Counted from the first letter of the stretch, positions 42,798 to 51,774 are shown. The stretch is 51,997 nucleotides of DNA from Methylobacterium variabile (GCF_001043975.1 NZ_LABY01000038.1:1-51997); one strand, 5' to 3'. Notes: generated from the sequence alone by a model not told the origin. Numbers and translations: made by a program.

Positions 42798-44348
42798 ATG
42801 CTGATCTTCGAATGGATCGCGGGCGTGCTCGTCGTCGCGGTCCTGCTCGCCGGGGTGGCGCGGCGCCTCGGGGCGCCGTTCCCGGCCTTCCTCGCCATCG
42901 GCGGCGTGGTCCTCGCCTTCGTGCCGCAGGTGCCGCGCCCGGGTCTCGACCCCGACCTGGCGCTGGCCCTTTTTCTCGCGCCCGTCCTGCTCGACGCCGC
43001 CTACGACACCAGCCTGCGCGACCTGAAGCGCAACTGGATGCCGGTCACCGGGCTCGTCGTCGGCGCGGTCGGCGTCACCACGGCGGCCGTCGCCCTGGTG
43101 GCGCGATGGCTCGTGCCCGACATGCCGTGGTCCGCCTGCATCGTGCTCGGCGCCATCGTGGCCCCACCGGACGCCGTGGCGGCGCTCTCGGTGCTGGCCC
43201 ATGTCCGGCTGCCCCACCGCCTCGTCACCATCCTCAAGGGCGAGAGCCTGTTCAACGACGCCTCCTCGCTGCTGATCTACCGCCTCGCCCTCGGGGCGGT
43301 GGCGACGGGATCGTTCTCGGCTGCCGAGGTCGCGCCGACCTTCCTCGTCGGCGTCGTCGGCGGCCTCGTCGCGGGGCCGGCGCTGGCGGTGCTCTACGTC
43401 CGGCTGATGCGCCGGGTCACCGACCCGCCGAGCGCCGTGGTGCTGCAGTTCGTCGCCACCTTCGGCCTCTGGCTCGCGGCCGAGCGGGCGGAGGTCTCGG
43501 GCGTGCTCACGGTGGTGAGCTTCGGCCTCACGGTGTCGCGGCTCTCGCCCCAGACCATGCCGGCCCACCTGCGCGTCACCTCCAACACCGTCTGGGTGAC
43601 GGCGGTGTTCGTGCTCAACGTGCTCGCCTTCGTGCTGATCGGCCTCCAGATCGGGCCGATCCTGGAGGGCCTGAGCCCGGCCGAGCGCAGCCACTACGCG
43701 GTCGTGGCGGCGGCGGTGTTCGGCACCACGGTGGCGGTGCGCCTGGCCTGGGTGATGGGCGCGCGGGCGGCGGCGCAGCTCTGGCACCGGCTCGCCGGGC
43801 CGATCGGCCCGCAGCCGATCGGCCTGCTCTCCGGCGCCACCGTGGCCTGGTGCGGCATGCGCGGCGTCGTCACCATCGCGCTCGCCCTCGCGCTGCCGGG
43901 CGACTTCCCGCACCGCGACCTCGTCGTGCTGACGGCGTTCTGCGTCGTGCTCGGCACCCTGGTGATCCAGGGCCTCACCTTGCGCCCGCTGCTGGCCTGG
44001 TTCTCCCTGGGAGATGACGACCCGGTCGGGCTCGAGATCGGCCGCGCCCGGGCCGTGGCCTACCGGGCGGCCCGCGACAGCCTGGCCGACGACCGCTCGC
44101 CCCAAGCCGACGCCCTGCGGCGCGAGTTCGAGGCGGGCCTGCGCGAGGCCGAGGCCCATGACGAGGGCCTCGCCCCGGCGAGCCTGCCCGCGGACGCCCT
44201 GCGCCGCCGCGCCGTCGAGGCCGCCCGCTGCACCATCCTGGACCTTCGCGAGCGCGGCGAGATCGGCGACGACGCCTATTTTCACCTCGAGGAGGAGCTG
44301 GACTGGGCCGAGCTCAGCGCCACGCCGCGGGAGGAGGTCCCGTCCTGA
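42798..44348 (+). CDS. Na+/H+ antiporter (CPA1 family)
   Basis: A 516-residue membrane protein with about 12 hydrophobic helices followed by a cytoplasmic tail (from about 415). The ion-binding Asp is likely in IVAPPDAVAALS, and KGESLFNDASSLLIYR is a CPA1 landmark. It exports Na+ (or K+) in exchange for protons. ATG 42798 follows GGAGGGG. The 119-bp gap to flbT holds no other gene. The charged C-terminal domain may be regulatory. Confidence 0.92.
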   Translation: MLIFEWIAGVLVVAVLLAGVARRLGAPFPAFLAIGGVVLAFVPQVPRPGLDPDLALALFLAPVLLDAAYDTSLRDLKRNWMPVTGLVVGAVGVTTAAVALVARWLVPDMPWSACIVLGAIVAPPDAVAALSVLAHVRLPHRLVTILKGESLFNDASSLLIYRLALGAVATGSFSAAEVAPTFLVGVVGGLVAGPALAVLYVRLMRRVTDPPSAVVLQFVATFGLWLAAERAEVSGVLTVVSFGLTVSRLSPQTMPAHLRVTSNTVWVTAVFVLNVLAFVLIGLQIGPILEGLSPAERSHYAVVAAAVFGTTVAVRLAWVMGARAAAQLWHRLAGPIGPQPIGLLSGATVAWCGMRGVVTIALALALPGDFPHRDLVVLTAFCVVLGTLVIQGLTLRPLLAWFSLGDDDPVGLEIGRARAVAYRAARDSLADDRSPQADALRREFEAGLREAEAHDEGLAPASLPADALRRRAVEAARCTILDLRERGEIGDDAYFHLEEELDWAELSATPREEVPS

Positions 44349-44557
44349 CACCCCGGGCGGGCGTCGCGCGGCGCGCAGTCCCCCTGCGCTACGCGAGGCC
44401 GGGCCGCGCTTGGCGCGCAGGATGGGCGCGCCAGAAAAGCGATGGGCAAACGGGACCGGATGGGGGTATCTCGGGAGGCGCCAAGACGTAAGAGCCCCGC
44501 GCGCCGGGACGGCGACGAGCCCCGCGCCGGACAAGAGAGACGCACGAGCGAGACGCC

Positions 44558-45781
44558 ATGCACGCCACCCGAATGCCCTCGTCGCGGCCGCCATCCTGGA
44601 TGTCGCGGTTCTTCACGACGGGGCCCGTCACCAGCATCGAGGACCTGCGCGTCCTCGCCGAGCGGCGGGTGCCGCGGATGTTCTACGACTACGCCGATTC
44701 CGGGTCGTACTCGGAGAGCACCTACCGGGCGAACGAGGACGATTTCTCGCAGATCAAGCTGCGCCAGCGCGTCGCCGTCGACATGACGAACCGCACGCTG
44801 GCCAGCACGATGGTGGGCCAGCCGGTGAGCATGCCGGTGGCTCTCGCGCCGACCGGGCTGACCGGCATGCAGCACGCCGACGGCGAGATCCTGGCGGCGC
44901 GCGCCGCTGCCAAGGCCGGCGTGCCGTTCACCCTCTCGACCATGAGCATCTGCTCGATCGAGGACGTGGCCGAGAACACCGACGCCCCGTTCTGGTTCCA
45001 GCTCTACGTGATGCGCGACCGGAACTTCATCGACCGGCTGATCGACCGCGCCAAGGCGGCGCAGTGCTCGGCGCTGGTGCTCACCCTCGACCTCCAGATC
45101 CTGGGCCAGCGCCACAAGGACGTGAAGAACGGCCTCTCCACCCCGCCCCGGATGACGATCCCCAACATCATCAACCTGGCGACGAAGCCGCGCTGGTGCC
45201 TGAACATGCTGCGCACGCAGCGGCGCACCTTCCGCAACATCGTCGGGCACGCGCAAGGGGTCGGGGACCTGCGCTCGCTCTCGTCCTGGACCGCCGAGCA
45301 GTTCGACCCTCGCCTCAACTGGGACGACGTCAAGCGCATCCGCGACCGCTGGGGCGGCAAGCTGATCCTCAAAGGCATCCTCGATCCCGAGGACGCGGAG
45401 CTGGCCGCCCAGAGCGGCGCCGAGGCGATGATCGTCTCCAACCACGGCGGCCGTCAGCTCGACGGCGCGATCTCCTCGATCGCGGCCCTGCCCGCAATCG
45501 TCGAGACGGTGGGCGACCGCATCGAGGTGCTGATGGACGGCGGCATCCGCTCGGGCCAGGACGTCATCAAGGCGCTCGCGCTCGGCGCCCACGGCGTCTT
45601 CATCGGCCGGGCCTTCCTGTACGGGCTCGGGGCCGGCGGCGAGGCGGGCGTGACCCAGTGCCTCGACATCATCCGCAAGGAGCTCGACGTCACGATGGCG
45701 ATGTGCGGCCTGCGCGACGTCCGCCAGGTCGACGAGCGGATCCTGGCCGGCAGGCCGGCGCTGGCCAACCGGCCGTTCTGA
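44558..45781 (+). CDS. lldD: FMN-dependent alpha-hydroxy acid (L-lactate) dehydrogenase
   Basis: A 407-residue FMN-linked TIM-barrel enzyme. K272 (LKGILDPEDA) and catalytic H296 (SNHGGRQLDG) are present, and the MFYDYADSGSYSE start is typical of LldD. It oxidises L-lactate or a related 2-hydroxy acid to the 2-oxo acid and feeds electrons to the respiratory chain; as a member of the LldD branch it is likely membrane-associated. No lldP permease or lldR regulator lies next to it. The exact substrate could be another hydroxy acid such as glycolate or mandelate. Confidence 0.92.
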   Translation: MHATRMPSSRPPSWMSRFFTTGPVTSIEDLRVLAERRVPRMFYDYADSGSYSESTYRANEDDFSQIKLRQRVAVDMTNRTLASTMVGQPVSMPVALAPTGLTGMQHADGEILAARAAAKAGVPFTLSTMSICSIEDVAENTDAPFWFQLYVMRDRNFIDRLIDRAKAAQCSALVLTLDLQILGQRHKDVKNGLSTPPRMTIPNIINLATKPRWCLNMLRTQRRTFRNIVGHAQGVGDLRSLSSWTAEQFDPRLNWDDVKRIRDRWGGKLILKGILDPEDAELAAQSGAEAMIVSNHGGRQLDGAISSIAALPAIVETVGDRIEVLMDGGIRSGQDVIKALALGAHGVFIGRAFLYGLGAGGEAGVTQCLDIIRKELDVTMAMCGLRDVRQVDERILAGRPALANRPF

Positions 45782-45787
45782 CGGTGT

Positions 45788-45813
45788 CCCGCCCGGCCCT
45801 CGTGCCGGGCGGG
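45788..45813. terminator. Terminator between lldD and the His-rich gene
   Basis: CCCGCCCGGC (45788-45797) and GCCGGGCGGG (45804-45813) form a perfect 10-bp stem with loop CCTCGT. It sits 7 bp after the lldD stop and 11 bp before the end of the convergent gene, so it can stop transcription from both sides. Confidence 0.8.
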
Positions 45814-45823
45814 TTCGGCCGTC

Positions 45824-46087
45824 TCACATGCGGTGCATGCGGTGATGGCGCATGTGGTGACGCATCATGTGCCGCCGGTGCATCATGTGGCGGCGATGCT
45901 TCATGTGCCGGTGCATCCGATGATGGCGCATCATCCGGCGCTCGCCGCGGGTCATCTGAACCTGCTCCACCATGGAGCTGGCCTGCACGCCGGCCGGGCT
46001 TGCGGGGGCGGCGGAGGCCGCGCCGATGCCGAGGGTGAGGCTGCCGAGCACGGCGGCCGCTGCAAGGCCCAAAGTCAGCTTCTTCAT
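45824..46087 (-). CDS. Small secreted His/Met/Arg-rich protein
   Basis: An 87-residue protein with signal peptide MKKLTLGLAAAAVLGSLTLG ending near AASAA. After a short linker the C-terminal 39 residues from RGERRMM are almost only Met, His, Arg and Lys (RRMMRHHRMHRHMKHRRHMM, then further MRHH repeats). A His/Met array in the periplasm suggests Cu or other metal binding, by inference; the Arg content could also bind nucleic acid or anions. The SD GGAG lies 12 bases before ATG 46087. No known family. Confidence 0.75.
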   Translation of the reverse strand: MKKLTLGLAAAAVLGSLTLGIGAASAAPASPAGVQASSMVEQVQMTRGERRMMRHHRMHRHMKHRRHMMHRRHMMRHHMRHHRMHRM

Positions 46088-46152
46088 CTTGGTTGTCTCC
46101 TGTTCGCGATCCCCCACCTTGCGGCGGAGGCCGGCCCGCCGGAGCGGCAGGT

Positions 46153-46209
46153 GAGCAGGAAAGTTTCATCCAACAGCGAAGGTTCCAGAAGAAAGATCTT
46201 TTCCTGCTC
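46153..46209. promoter_or_regulatory. Inverted repeat in the divergent region of the His-rich gene
   Basis: GAGCAGGAAAG (46153-46163) pairs with CTTTTCCTGCTC (46198-46209) with one extra base, around a 34-nt AT-richer spacer. It lies between the minus-strand His/Met-rich gene (start 46087) and the small plus-strand ORF (start 46319). It could be an operator for a metal-responsive regulator or a leader structure. Confidence 0.5.
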
Positions 46210-46318
46210 TCCGGATGCCTAAAAAATGAGCGATTCAGCCGCGTATCTCGGCGCGCCGTCGCGCGTTCTCCCCTGCATCCACAACCGATGCCGCAACGAC
46301 AAGGGGGAGCGCCAAGCC

Positions 46319-46459
46319 ATGCACGAGGGCATCCGGATCCAGGCCGACACCGATGGGACCTTCACGCTCTACAGCGCTTCCCGCGTGATCCTGCGCGGCC
46401 TGACCCGCGAGCGGGCCTACCGCCTCGCCGGCCGGCTCGGCGAGTTCGTGCAGTACTGA
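46319..46459 (+). CDS. Very small hypothetical protein
   Basis: A 46-residue ORF starting MHEGIRIQADTDGTFTLYSA and ending RAYRLAGRLGEFVQY. It has a good Shine-Dalgarno, AAGGGGGAG, about 9 bases upstream. The pattern of a beta-hairpin followed by an amphipathic helix suggests a compact folded unit rather than a shadow. An in-frame ATG at 46226 would give 77 residues. No function is recognised. Confidence 0.55.
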   Translation: MHEGIRIQADTDGTFTLYSASRVILRGLTRERAYRLAGRLGEFVQY

Positions 46460-46468
46460 CGCATCGCC

Positions 46469-47755
46469 TCACGACGCCGGCCAGCTCACGGCGGCGGAGA
46501 AGTCCTGCGTGTGGTTGCGCAGCCGAACGGTCAAGGCGAGGCTGTCGGGCGCCGGAGCGTCACCCAGAGGCACCCGGAACAGGAAACCGCAGCGGGCGCC
46601 CTGCGCGTTGCTGCGGGCTGCCACGACGTCATGGCGCAGATCATGGGTCTGCGTGACCTGCCGGTGTGGTCCCGCAATCATCTCGACGGCGTCCACGTAG
46701 GCGCCATCCGCCCCGAGAGACCAGCCGCTGACCGTCAGCATGTTGCCCCGGGTCACACGGCACTCATCAATGTAGAGGGAGGCGTTCTCCCGGTCCCCGA
46801 GCATCGACCGGCTCGGGTCGACGTGGCCGGAGCGGCGTGAGCCGATCATCATCGCGGCGGCGGGCGACACCTTGGCCCGACGCGAGCGGATCGGAATCTC
46901 CGCGATGGTCTCGTTGGTGTAGCGCAGCGACCGGGTCTTCGAGTTCGTGACAATGAACAGCAGGCTGTCGAGGCCGATTTCGTCGGCCAGAGCCTGCGCC
47001 CTGGTCAAGTCATCGGGATTGTCGTTGCCGTCGAACAGGATGTACTTCCACTCAACGAAGGTTTCGGGGTGGCCGTAGGTCTTGGCGTCCCGCATGAACC
47101 GCAGGGCCGCCTCGAGGGAGCCGTTGATGCGGTACTTCTGGTATTCCTCCTGCTGCACCCCGTCGCAGGACACGACCAGGCGGTCGATGTAGGTTCCGCC
47201 GAGGCTCGCCTGGAAGTCGGCGTTCCCCGTAGTGGTTACCTCCTGGATCGTCGTCGGCGAGAGCGTCCTTACTGTCTCGACGAGGTCCCGGAAGCCGGGA
47301 TGCAGCAGCGGCTCGCCCCAGCCGAGGTAGTGCACCTCGTCGATCGCGATGCCCGAGCGCACGCAACTGCGGATCAGGCTGCCGAGCAGCTCCGGGGAGA
47401 GGTGGTCGTCGTTCCGGCGCCGTCCCAGCTCCTGCTTGCGCTTGCAGGACGGGCAGGCCAGCCGGCAGCCGAGGGTCGGCTCGACCATGATCCGGACCCG
47501 CGATTCCAGCGTATCGACAGGCCCGTCATGCGGCGAGAAACAGTCACAGGTTTCGCACTTGCCGGGCCACGGCGCCCGGCCGTCCTGGAACGATCGCCGG
47601 ATGTGCTCGTAGATCGCCCCGCCGAAGACCTGCTTGATCGACCATCCTGGCTTTGCCGCGACATCGCCGACATGAATATAGTACCCGTTGCTGTCGTCGC
47701 AGGATAGGTGACCATCTGCCTTCAGGGTCAACTGGCGCAGGATGCGACAATCCAC
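46469..47755 (-). CDS. Radical SAM protein with extra N-terminal Cys cluster and C-terminal beta domain
   Basis: A 428-residue radical SAM protein. The core cluster motif is C97-xxx-C101-xx-C104 (LGCRLACPSCK), followed by the HYLGWGEPLLHPG strand. Before it lie C3, C19, C67, C70 and C72, which look like an auxiliary Fe-S binding set placed N-terminally instead of the usual SPASM C-terminus. Residues about 325-428 form a separate beta-rich module (SGWSLGADGAYVDAVE, CGFLFRVPLGDAP) like those attached to glycosyltransferases. GTG 47755 follows GGAGG. GC content is lower than that of neighbours, hinting at transfer. Confidence 0.87.
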   Translation of the reverse strand: MDCRILRQLTLKADGHLSCDDSNGYYIHVGDVAAKPGWSIKQVFGGAIYEHIRRSFQDGRAPWPGKCETCDCFSPHDGPVDTLESRVRIMVEPTLGCRLACPSCKRKQELGRRRNDDHLSPELLGSLIRSCVRSGIAIDEVHYLGWGEPLLHPGFRDLVETVRTLSPTTIQEVTTTGNADFQASLGGTYIDRLVVSCDGVQQEEYQKYRINGSLEAALRFMRDAKTYGHPETFVEWKYILFDGNDNPDDLTRAQALADEIGLDSLLFIVTNSKTRSLRYTNETIAEIPIRSRRAKVSPAAAMMIGSRRSGHVDPSRSMLGDRENASLYIDECRVTRGNMLTVSGWSLGADGAYVDAVEMIAGPHRQVTQTHDLRHDVVAARSNAQGARCGFLFRVPLGDAPAPDSLALTVRLRNHTQDFSAAVSWPAS

Positions 47756-48110
47756 GGGATTTTTCCTCCATGAAAGCGGATGGTCCGCTCTTTTCGATCA
47801 ATGTACGTGATTCTTGCCAATAACCTGTTGCTGTGAGAGCACAGGCGACGGATAGCGCGAGTCACGGACGCCGAGCTGCCTACTCCGTGGAGACTGCTTG
47901 AGAGGGCTTGGGCGCACGTCGCACGTATCGCACCGTCGAACGGGCTCGTTCGATGGAGCGAGGCTCGCCCGAACTCATGCAGGCGCAGGCATCACAGTCT
48001 TGAAACGAGGCGCTTCTCCCCGTTCCGCGTGCGCGGAGGATATTTCGCGGACCTAGATCCCGACCCCGTCCTCGTGCCCACGAACCGGCTCGATCAGGCG
48101 GGCTGCACGC
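47756..48110. other. 355-bp intergenic region, no gene seen
   Basis: It separates the radical SAM gene from the glycosyltransferase gene 48111-49199. I see a small hairpin, AGCGGA-TGG-TCCGCT, followed by CTTTTCG near 47778-47800, and TCGAAC-GGGCTC-GTTCGA near 47936. It is AT-richer near 47790-47830, where the radical SAM promoter may lie. No ORF is convincing. Confidence 0.5.
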
Positions 48111-49199
48111 TCACCCCCGCAGCCGCGCCGCCACCGCCAGCAGCTCCGCCGCCCGGTGGGCGCAGGTGTGGCGGGCCCGGATCGTCCGCAAGCCCCGCTC
48201 CGCCAGGGCGGCGCACAGGGCGGGGTCGTGGGCGAGGTCGCGCAGGTGGCGCTCCATGGCAGGCCCGTCCGGCGCGACCAGGAAGTCGTGGCCCGGCGCG
48301 AACAGGCCCTCGCTGTCGCGCCAGGGCGCCGAGACCAGCGGGATGCCGCAGGCCAGAGCCTCGAACACCCGGATGGTCGGGATGCCGGGCAGGGCCTCGA
48401 CGTAGAAGCGCCGCGGCACGTGCACGGTGGCGAGGTGGCGGGAAAACACCTCCGGGGCGCGGGCGTTCGGCAGCCAGCCGCGGTAGCAGGCGCCGTGCCG
48501 GCGCAGGGCCGCCAGGGCCTCGTCGGGGTAGCGCACGCCCCAGACGTCGAGGAGCAGGCCCGCCCGCTGCGCCGGCCCGAACAGGAAGCGCTCCAGCTCG
48601 GCGCTGCGCTCGCCGTCGCCCCAGTTGCCGATCCAGACCAGCCCCTCGCGGGGCGTCTCCGCCTCCGGCGGGTGGAACAGCCGGGTGTCGGCGGCCTCGT
48701 GCCAGACGAAGACGCGGCCGCCCCAGCCCCAGCCGCGGTAGACCTCGGCCAGGGTCTCGCCGAAGGCCAGCACGCCGTCGTACCCGGAGAGGTCGTAGGC
48801 CCGCATCGCCGCGGGCTCGCTCACTGCCCGGTGGTGGGTGTCGTGGAACAGCAGCGTGAAGCGGCCGCCGTTGCGCCGCGCCGCGCCGATGCGGGCGACG
48901 AGAGCGGGCTCGTTCCACTCGTGCACGAGCACAAGGTCGGCCCCGTCGAGGACCGCCTCGAGGTCGAAGCCCGGCGGGTCGATCGTCGCCGTCAGCTCGG
49001 GGTAGGGCGCGAGGGAGGAGGCGAGGCCGGCCTCGCCGTGATCGCGGACGAGGTTCTCGACGCTCCAGGCCCCCGCCGGCTCGTGGGCCGCGACCGCATG
49101 GCCGAGGGCCTGGAGCTCGCGCAGCACGCCCCGCAGGAAGTGGGCGTTGCCGTGGTTCCAGCACGAGCGCAGGGAATGCGTGAAGGCGACGATCCTCAC
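48111..49199 (-). CDS. Glycosyltransferase (CgeB-like, GT-B fold)
   Basis: A 362-residue protein of GT-B type. The N-terminal Rossmann half is VRIVAFTHSLRSCWNHGNAH. The C-terminal half carries RVFEALACGIPLVSAPWRDSEGLF, typical of glycosyltransferases, where the Glu (FEAL) contacts the sugar nucleotide. The overall layout resembles CgeB/DUF3880 proteins. The acceptor and donor are unknown. The start is GTG 49199, overlapping the stop of the preceding GT4 gene (GTGA), so the two are coupled. It is the last gene of the cluster. Confidence 0.85.
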   Translation of the reverse strand: MRIVAFTHSLRSCWNHGNAHFLRGVLRELQALGHAVAAHEPAGAWSVENLVRDHGEAGLASSLAPYPELTATIDPPGFDLEAVLDGADLVLVHEWNEPALVARIGAARRNGGRFTLLFHDTHHRAVSEPAAMRAYDLSGYDGVLAFGETLAEVYRGWGWGGRVFVWHEAADTRLFHPPEAETPREGLVWIGNWGDGERSAELERFLFGPAQRAGLLLDVWGVRYPDEALAALRRHGACYRGWLPNARAPEVFSRHLATVHVPRRFYVEALPGIPTIRVFEALACGIPLVSAPWRDSEGLFAPGHDFLVAPDGPAMERHLRDLAHDPALCAALAERGLRTIRARHTCAHRAAELLAVAARLRG

Positions 49200-50368
49200 G
49201 CCAGCCCTCCGGCCCGCCGCGGCGGCTCCGCCAGGACGGTCCGGTAGGCGTCGAGCACGCCCGCCGTCATCGCCTCGACCGTGAAGGTCTCGGCCCGCGC
49301 CCGCGCCTCGGCGCCGAGGCGGGCCCGGATGGCGGGGTCGGCCGCCACCATCTCGATGGCGCAGGCGAAGCCCGCATCGTCGTCCGGTGCGATGAAGATC
49401 GCGGCCTCGTCCCACAATTCGCGGAAGGTCGGGATGTCCGAGAGCACCAGGGCGCAGCCGGCGCTCGCCGCCTCGAGCACGCCGAGGCCGAACGGCTCGT
49501 AGCGGGCGGCGGAGGCGTAGATCGGCGCGCCGGCGAGCCAGCGCGCCACGTCCTGGTCGCTCAGGCGTCCGAGGGGGCGCAGGTGCTCGGGGGTGAACTG
49601 GGCCGCGTTCGGGCCCTTGAGATCGCCGGCGGCGAGGACCGGCAGGCGCAGGCGCGCCGCCGCCCGGTCGAGGGTGCGGGCGTTCTTGCCCTCGTCCCAG
49701 AGCCGGCCGGCGGTGAACACGAAGGGCGAGGCGGCGGCTCCTGCCGGCGTGCGGTGGCCCCGCGCTGCCGCGCTGCGCCGGCCGTTCGGCACCACGCGGG
49801 GCGGAGCGATCCCGTAGGTGGCGGCCGTCGCCTCCGCGAAGGCCCGGGTCGGGCTGAGCAGCGCGTCGACGTGCCGGTAGCCCTCGGCCATCAGGCTCGC
49901 CCGCCAGGCGAGGTCCGGGGGCAGGGGGCCGGGCCGCATCGCCGCCCACCAGGTCGCCACGCAGGAATGCGCGACCGCCACCACGGGGGCGCAGAATCCC
50001 GTGATCGCCGCGAGCGCCGGGCTGTTGAGGTGGATGAGGTCCGCCCCCGCCCGCTCGGCCTCGCGGGCGACGATGCGCGCGGCGGCCTCGACCTCGCCGG
50101 GGGTGAGCGCCGTCCAGTCGAGGCTGGCGCCGGTCGGGCGCAGGTCGAGGCCCCGGATCGCCCGGGCGGCGCGGAGCTGGTCCTGGCTCGGCTCGGGCCC
50201 GAGCACCGCGAGGGTGACCCCGATGCCCTGGCTGGTCAGGTCCTCCGCCAGGTCGAGGCCGTACTGCCAGACGCCGCCCACGGCGTCGATCGTCATGAAC
50301 AGGTTGAGGGCCGGTGCGCCCCGGTGCGGGACCGGGCGTCCGGCCGGGACCGTCAGGCTGGGCAGCAT
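49196..50368 (-). CDS. Family 4 glycosyltransferase
   Basis: A 390-residue GT-B glycosyltransferase. The N-terminal half has NLFMTIDAVGGVWQYGLDLA. The C-terminal half has the donor-binding YEPFGLGVLEAASAGCALVLSD motif of GT4 (E-x7-E), preceded by SAARYEPFG. An AGRLWDEGKN stretch is also typical. It overlaps the upstream radical SAM gene by 16 bp and the downstream glycosyltransferase by 4 bp. Product and acceptor are unknown. Confidence 0.9.
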   Translation of the reverse strand: MLPSLTVPAGRPVPHRGAPALNLFMTIDAVGGVWQYGLDLAEDLTSQGIGVTLAVLGPEPSQDQLRAARAIRGLDLRPTGASLDWTALTPGEVEAAARIVAREAERAGADLIHLNSPALAAITGFCAPVVAVAHSCVATWWAAMRPGPLPPDLAWRASLMAEGYRHVDALLSPTRAFAEATAATYGIAPPRVVPNGRRSAAARGHRTPAGAAASPFVFTAGRLWDEGKNARTLDRAAARLRLPVLAAGDLKGPNAAQFTPEHLRPLGRLSDQDVARWLAGAPIYASAARYEPFGLGVLEAASAGCALVLSDIPTFRELWDEAAIFIAPDDDAGFACAIEMVAADPAIRARLGAEARARAETFTVEAMTAGVLDAYRTVLAEPPRRAGGLA

Positions 50369-51651
50369 GCCGCCTCCAACTCGCGCAGCGGGGCCGGCCG
50401 CTCCTCCTGGATGTCGCTGAAGCGATCGAACTGACCCAGGTAGTGCGCGTGCGCCCGCTCCCAGGCCTCGCCGTCGGGCTCGCCCCACAGGCGGCGGTAA
50501 TCCGGCGAGGACGGGTAGGGATAGAGTGGGACCGGATCGTTGGCCCAGACGCCGGCCGCCCGCAGGCGGTCGCGCCACGCCGCCACCAGGTCCGGGTCGT
50601 CGCCCGCCACCTTGATCAGGTTGGCCTGCACGAACGGCACCGTGCGACGGGCGTGGATCAGGCGCTCGGCGAGGTCGTCCGTCGAGGCGCGGCAGTTCTT
50701 GTCGAGGAGCGCGCGGCCGGCTTCCGTCAGGCTCTCGACCCCGGCCTCGATCGAGACGCAGCCCGCCGCGCCGAGGAGATCGAGCATGTCGGGCTTCCAC
50801 AGGTCGATCCGCGTCTGCACCCCGAACTCGATGCGGCGGCCGGCCAGCGCCTCGAGCAGCGGCTTCTGGGGCAGGAAGATCTCGTCGATGAAGTAGAGGT
50901 AGGTCGCCCCTTGCGCGATCAAACGGTCGACCTCCTCCAGGATGAGCGGCAGCTCGCGCCGCCGGTACTTGTCCCGGAAGTCGATCTTCGCGCAGAAAGT
51001 GCAGGAATAAGGGCAGCCGCGCGAGGCCTCGACCTCGGCGCCGGGCCCCTGCGGCGCCCGGTCGAAGCGGTGGTGGTGGTGGGCGTGGCGCGCCACCCAG
51101 GAGTCGGGCCAGGACAGGGCCGGCAGGTCGGTGAAGCGGGTGGCGGCGGGGCCGCCGGTGACGACCGTCTCTCTCCCGTCCCGGAAGGCGAGGGCGGGCA
51201 CCCGGTCGGGCCGCGCGAGGCCGCCGCCGGCCAGCTGCGTCACCACCTCCTCGCACTCGCCCCGCACAACGATGTCGCAGGCGAGCTTGGCTAGCGTCGT
51301 CTCCGGCGTGACGGAGCCGTGCGGGCCCACCGCCACGGTGCGGCCGCCGCGGTCCCCGAGCGCGTCCAGGAAGGCGCGGGGCACCCGCAGCTCCGGCTGG
51401 GCGCAGCGCCAGAACAGGTAGGTCGGGGCGGTGGTCACCACCGTCATGGCCGGCGCGAAATCCGCGACCCGCTCGGCGAGCTCCGCCAGGGAGAGGCCGT
51501 CGAGGGCCCCGTCCAGCATCAGCACCTCGTGGCCCGCCCGCTCCAGCAGCACCTTGCAGGACCCCAGCTCGAGGGGGAGGTGCGGGGAACGGCACCCGAA
51601 GTAGATGCTGTTCTCGAAGCTCCAGGTCGGGTTGACGAGGGCGATTCTCAA
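50353..51651 (-). CDS. B12-binding radical SAM protein
   Basis: About 432 residues. The N-terminal half (1 to about 150) is a cobalamin-binding Rossmann-like domain (LRIALVNPTWSFENSIYFGC and AGHEVLMLDGALDGLS), although no canonical DxHxxG motif is clear. The radical SAM core has C213-xxx-C217-xx-C220 (SRGCPYSCTFCAK). Such proteins methylate or rearrange unreactive carbons. TTG 51651 is preferred because AGGA lies eight bases upstream; a TTG at 51723 is possible. The gene ends inside the GT4 start. An HHHH run at about residue 191 is unusual. Confidence 0.88.
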   Translation of the reverse strand: MRIALVNPTWSFENSIYFGCRSPHLPLELGSCKVLLERAGHEVLMLDGALDGLSLAELAERVADFAPAMTVVTTAPTYLFWRCAQPELRVPRAFLDALGDRGGRTVAVGPHGSVTPETTLAKLACDIVVRGECEEVVTQLAGGGLARPDRVPALAFRDGRETVVTGGPAATRFTDLPALSWPDSWVARHAHHHHRFDRAPQGPGAEVEASRGCPYSCTFCAKIDFRDKYRRRELPLILEEVDRLIAQGATYLYFIDEIFLPQKPLLEALAGRRIEFGVQTRIDLWKPDMLDLLGAAGCVSIEAGVESLTEAGRALLDKNCRASTDDLAERLIHARRTVPFVQANLIKVAGDDPDLVAAWRDRLRAAGVWANDPVPLYPYPSSPDYRRLWGEPDGEAWERAHAHYLGQFDRFSDIQEERPAPLRELEAACCPA

Positions 51652-51748
51652 AGCGGGCGTCCTGAGGCGGGGGCGGGCATCGCGGATACTGGGGGGAAGT
51701 GGCGGTGCCGCCCGGGACGACAAGACCTTTTCGCCCGGTCCCGGTTAA

Positions 51749-51774
51749 GCGAATGATACCAATGGGTCATTCGC
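51749..51774. promoter_or_regulatory. Palindrome upstream of the B12-radical SAM operon
   Basis: GCGAATGA (51749-51756) and TCATTCGC (51767-51774) are perfect 8-bp arms around TACCAATGGG. It is AT-rich compared with its surroundings and about 100 bp upstream of the B12-radical SAM start, between it and the preceding epimerase gene. It could be an operator or the mark of a dispersed repeat; I cannot tell from one copy. Confidence 0.5.

Noticed and set aside
45833..46222. Plus-strand ORF rich in His and Val over the His/Met gene
   Set aside because: It is the antisense of the minus-strand repeat codons; only the minus strand has a signal peptide and ribosome site.
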